Source: Palsa-883 sp963847615
GTDB lineage: Bacteria > Pseudomonadota > Alphaproteobacteria > Acetobacterales > Acetobacteraceae
Assembly: GCA_963847615.1 (NCBI GenBank)
Contig: CAWKAN010000017.1
Span: 1 to 64,000, forward strand
DNA length: 64,000 nucleotides
Direction: 5' to 3'
The number at the start of each line of letters is the position of its first letter. The stretch's first letter is position 1. Both the position numbers and the translations under genes were made by a program. Below, in pieces: positions 61,498-64,000 of the stretch. The notes beneath the pieces are model-generated. The model saw only the letters and a list, made by a program, of their open reading frames with translations. It had not been told where the DNA came from and made no database searches.

Positions 61498-61884
61498 TCA
61501 GGGGGCGCCGTCGATCTTGCGCACCGGACCCGGGGTCGGCGCCGGCAGCGCGCCAAGCTGGTGGCCGATCTCCTTCACCAGGGAAATCATGATATTGATG
61601 TTGCGCTCGACGATGTCCTGCGCCTGCTTGACCGACTCCTGGTGGGCGTTGCGCAGATCGGCATACTCGGCGCCGAGCAGCTTGTCGCTCACGATGCGCG
61701 TGATGTCGCCGCCGGCCAGGTTGATGTCGGTCACCAGCGTGCCGGCCGAGGCGACCGGCGCCCCCACCTGCATGCGCTCCAGCGTGCCGCTGACGACGGC
61801 ATCGCCCACCAGGGTCACGACGCGCAGGTTGACTGCGCGATGGATCGTGTCGCTCAGCGCCTGCCAGAAATCGGATTCGGCCAT
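61498..61884 (-). CDS. hypothetical protein, helical C-terminus
   Basis: A 128-residue protein. The first 80 residues look beta-rich (NLRVVTLVGDAVVSGTLERM, then GTLVTDINLAGGDITRIVSD); the rest is one long helix (EYADLRNAHQESVKQAQDIV, then RNINIMISLVKEIGHQLGAL) ending in a Pro-rich tail. Not a family I recognise. GGGAGAAAACGC precedes the ATG on the minus strand. First gene of the cassette that runs toward the eCIS, 162 bases before the next one. Confidence 0.68.
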   Translation of the reverse strand: MAESDFWQALSDTIHRAVNLRVVTLVGDAVVSGTLERMQVGAPVASAGTLVTDINLAGGDITRIVSDKLLGAEYADLRNAHQESVKQAQDIVERNINIMISLVKEIGHQLGALPAPTPGPVRKIDGAP

Positions 61885-62385
61885 GCGTTTTCTCCCGCTG
61901 CGGCCGGCCGCCGTCTCGTTCGGCCGCCGATCGTTGTGATGTTATTTGGATCACCCGGCCCATACAATGCCGATCTGTTGCGCCATTTTCGTGGCTGCAC
62001 GGCGCAAGGCTTTGCTGCGCAGACCGATCGCGCGCGACGGGTCGGCTCGACGATCCTGGCGCGGGCAAGCCGGCGATGCCGTTCGCGGTGCGACATCCGG
62101 TACTCGATTGCGTGAGCCGTTCCGACGGTTCGGCAAGCCGGCGGTTGACAAGCCTCCGCCCTTCGCCAAAGCGGGCAGGTCCAACCCGGCGGGATCGGGC
62201 AGGTGGCTCGGCGGCACCATGCAGCTTCCGCCCCGCTTGATGTCGGGACGCGTGGCACTTCCGGGTCTTCGCCGGTTCGATCCGGGTTGCTGGTTATGCC
62301 TGCAACGAACCGGGCAGGGGAGAGGCGGCTGGTGCCGCCGCAGGTGCCCCCCCGGGCGACGTCGCCGAAACCATCGCCAGGCGCA

Positions 62386-62490
62386 GCGTGCCAGAGGGCA
62401 GCGTGCCAGAGGGCGGAATGCCAGAGGGCGGAATGCCAAAGGGCGGAATGCCAAAGGGCGGAATGCCAAAGGGCGGAATGCCAGAGGGGA
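62386..62490. repeat. 15-bp tandem repeat, seven units
   Basis: Seven 15-base units of the type GAATGCCARAGGGCG stand head to tail without spacers. The first two begin GCGTG in place of GAATG and the last ends GGGGA. Because 15 is a multiple of three, each open frame gives a pentapeptide repeat (Met-Pro-Lys-Gly-Gly on the plus strand), but no ribosome binding site or flanking domain supports a gene. Confidence 0.93.
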
Positions 62491-62753
62491 CAACGCGCAA
62501 CCTGGCCCGGATTTGTCACCCTGTCGCGGGACAACGGCGAAGGGCGGTGGCGTGCTCCAAGCTACCACCGGGGCTTGTCGCACCGCCGCCGACACGGGGT
62601 GCATTTGCAAGGCGCGAACACCCTTTGGCCCTACGGGGGCGCGGCAAGGATCGAGCCAGCGCCCGCTTGTGCTTGAGAAATCCGGACTGGTGAGCCACGC
62701 ACAACCGCCGCTGACCGGCGCCACCGGCAGCGGCAAATCGACCGTCAAGCTGC

Positions 62754-62779
62754 GGCCGGCTGCGCTCGCGCAGCCGGCC
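62754..62779 (-). terminator. GC hairpin after ompA-like gene
   Basis: GGCCGGCTGCG and CGCAGCCGGCC form a perfect 11-base-pair stem with loop CTCG, 16 bases beyond the stop of the leftward OmpA-type gene. No T-tract follows on that strand, so it may be a weak intrinsic terminator or an RNA-stabilising hairpin. Confidence 0.6.
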
Positions 62780-62795
62780 TACCCCGCTGCCGGCG

Positions 62796-63236
62796 TCAGT
62801 GCAGGACGATCTCGACGCGGCGGTTTTGCGGTTCGCGGACGCCGGGGCCGGTCGGCACCAGCAGATGCGTCTCGCCGAAGCCCTGGATCGTGATGGCGTT
62901 CTTCGGCACGCCGTCCTTGACCAGTTCGGCGGCCACCGCTTGGGCGCGGCGGATCGACAGGCCGTGGTTGTACTGCGGCATCCCCGAGGTATCGGTGTAA
63001 CCGTTCGCCTCGACCTTGGTGACCTGCATCTTGGTCGAGTTGTCAGCCGCTTCCTTGACGATCTGCTTGGCGCGGTCGCTCAGGTCGGCCTTGTCCCAGG
63101 CGAAGAACGTCAGGTAGGACCGCGGTGCCGGCGGCGGCGTGGCTGCCGCGGCCGGAGCCGGCGGCGGCGGCGAACTGCACGCCGCGAGTACGATAACGAT
63201 CGCCAACGGCGACAAGGCAGCCAGTAAGCGGCGCAT
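62796..63236 (-). CDS. OmpA family lipoprotein
   Basis: A 146-residue protein with a lipoprotein signal (MRRLLAALSPLAIVIVLAAC; lipobox Leu-Ala-Ala-Cys, Cys at 20), a Pro/Ala linker, then an OmpA/Pal peptidoglycan-binding domain: SYLTFFAWDKADLSDRAKQI, VEANGYTDTSGMPQYNHGLS, IRRAQAVAAELVKDGVPKNA and a final REPQNRRVEIVL. The Asp of YTDTSG and the Arg of NRRVEI are the expected diaminopimelate-binding residues. It should anchor the outer membrane to the cell wall. The start at 63236 follows GGAGC. No obvious functional link to its neighbours. Confidence 0.93.
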   Translation of the reverse strand: MRRLLAALSPLAIVIVLAACSSPPPPAPAAAATPPPAPRSYLTFFAWDKADLSDRAKQIVKEAADNSTKMQVTKVEANGYTDTSGMPQYNHGLSIRRAQAVAAELVKDGVPKNAITIQGFGETHLLVPTGPGVREPQNRRVEIVLH

Positions 63237-63805
63237 GCTCCATATCCTCCCACACTGCACGATCCTGATCAGGTCGGCTGGCATTTGCAAGCGCATCCCG
63301 AACGTTCCGACAATATTGACTGGCGGGACGATTGCAACCCCTCAGCGGTTGGCGACCGGTGGCGGCGCCCCACGTGATACCCGGTCTTCCTTGCCGCCAG
63401 CTGGATCGGTCGCTAGGTTTCAGTCGTCCACGCCGATCTGGGGAAGGCCGATTTAGATGAAAGGCCGATTTAGATGAAAGCATTGCCAACGGTCGGGGGC
63501 GCCAGCATCGGCTCCGCGTTGGTGCGCCACGCGCAGCGGCGCATCGGCCAGGCCGTGGCCAATGTCAACCGGGGGGAGCCGGGCCGCGTTGCTCATCTGA
63601 CGGATGGCGGGCCAGGAACGCGGCTGTCCAGGAACAACACGTTGCCGAGACGGGGGAAGCCCGGCGTTCCAGGTCGAAAATTTACCGGTTCGCGCGAAAC
63701 ATCCCGCTTCGGCAACGCGTGCCGCCTGCGACCGATCGAAAGGACATGGCTCGTTCCGGGGCGGACTCCAAGGGAGACGCAAAAAGCCGGCAAGGCCGCT
63801 CAGCC
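63237..63805. other. intergenic with 17-bp duplication
   Basis: About 570 bases between the leftward OmpA gene and the rightward gene at the edge. Overlapping open frames on both strands have no recognisable motif. It contains the perfect duplication at 63444-63477 and must hold two divergent promoters. Confidence 0.5.
63444..63477. repeat. perfect tandem duplication of 17 bp
   Basis: AAGGCCGATTTAGATGA occurs twice in direct succession (63444-63460 and 63461-63477). It is more AT-rich than its surroundings. Confidence 0.95.
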
Positions 63806-64000
63806 ATGACGGCGCCGAGCGCGGTGCTTTATCTCACCCATATCTGGAACTCGGTCCACGCTTTGCGGTTCCGCCGCTTGACCCGGCAGGCAGCTGGCAT
63901 CGCGGATTGCTACGTACTTTTCCAGGATGCCGGCAACGACGTGCCCGGCAGGCATCCAGCCGAGGATGTGGACGCGGTCCATGTGTTCCGAGTATCTGAC
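63806..64000 (+). CDS. partial gene at right edge, unidentified
   Basis: The frame opened by ATG 63806 is free of stops to the end of the window (65 codons) and reads like a real protein: SAVLYLTHIWNSVHALRFRR, then IADCYVLFQDAGNDVPGRHP and VDAVHVFRVSD. The start-of-domain pattern (hydrophobic strand, then His-x-Trp, Arg-rich helix, second strand YVLFQDAG) resembles proteins of unknown function with a glycosyltransferase-like layout, but too little is present to assign a family. Confidence 0.6.
   Translation, partial: MTAPSAVLYLTHIWNSVHALRFRRLTRQAAGIADCYVLFQDAGNDVPGRHPAEDVDAVHVFRVSD

Larger units (their letters stand above)
61885..62795. other. intergenic with tandem repeat and hairpin, no convincing gene
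   Basis: About 900 bases between two leftward genes. Open frames run through it on both strands only because the 15-bp tandem repeat has no stop codon; their sequences are low-complexity and lack motifs. It contains the repeat array at 62386-62490 and the hairpin at 62754-62779. I see nothing else. Confidence 0.55.

Noticed and set aside
62386..62490. CRISPR array
   Set aside because: Units are 15 bases with no spacers between them and no cas genes are present.
62700..62760. Walker-A-like GATGSGKST in an open frame
   Set aside because: Only this short segment matches; what precedes and follows is not ATPase-like and has no start site.
63453..63809. Overlapping frames of about 110 codons on both strands
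   Set aside because: Neither has a recognisable motif; each begins inside or beside the 17-bp duplication and the composition is that of noncoding DNA.

Overview
The window is very GC-rich throughout. Codon use, the alphaproteobacterial-type REP-like palindrome near the left end and the gene families together suggest an alphaproteobacterium, most likely Acetobacteraceae/Rhodospirillales. This is inference from content; no rRNA or other marker gene lies in the window.

Layout. (1) 93-4290, plus strand: a catabolic cluster with a NIPSNAP protein, an AtuA-type DUF1446 protein and its small partner, an SDR dehydrogenase and a histidinol-dehydrogenase-family enzyme resembling sulfopropanediol dehydrogenase HpsN. 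(2) 4372-11629, minus strand: NCS2 permease and SMP-30 lactonase; a gnd-gntK-SDR operon for gluconate use; a VOC-fold protein; a tandem-hotdog MaoC dehydratase. Two related palindromic repeat elements sit between genes here (about 6.68-6.95 kb and 10.31-10.60 kb). (3) 12152-12643: a flavodoxin-like protein. (4) 13352-27361, plus strand: a tightly packed alpha-glucan/trehalose operon: short glgE, treS-maltokinase fusion, glgB, glgX, treZ, malQ and a decayed treY. TreS/maltokinase, GlgE and GlgB would build branched glucan from trehalose by way of maltose-1-phosphate; GlgX and MalQ would remodel it. The TreY/TreZ return route looks broken. (5) 27683-58629, plus strand: two response-regulator-like genes followed by a complete contractile injection system (eCIS/PVC-like) of about 29 kb, with almost every junction an ATGA or TGATG overlap. 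It runs: DUF4255 tube-terminator-like protein, large sheath, tube, short sheath, second tube, LysM-type tube-baseplate linker, tiny DUF5908-like protein, separate hub (gpD-like) and spike (gpV-like), a protein with a C-terminal membrane segment, gp25, gpJ-like and gpI-like baseplate proteins, three consecutive proteins sharing an N-terminal module, a probable tape-measure/assembly protein, an AAA+ ATPase, a DUF4157 polymorphic effector and a YbjN-like partner. No capsid, portal or terminase and no T6SS membrane-complex gene is present, so this is neither a prophage nor a T6SS. (6) 58710-61884, minus strand: a four-gene cassette converging on the eCIS, including a GT60-type glycosyltransferase. 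(7) 61885-64000: a 15-bp tandem repeat, an OmpA-type lipoprotein, and the start of a gene that runs off the right edge.

Data-quality point. Eight genes (HisD family, glgX, treZ, DUF4255, gpJ-like, gpI-like, the Pro/Thr-tailed protein, DUF4157) are each interrupted by exactly one surplus base, with good protein on both sides in shifted frames. Several lie at short homopolymers. This uniform direction points to sequencing or assembly error rather than gene decay; they are annotated below as single genes. treY differs: it is really deleted and scrambled.
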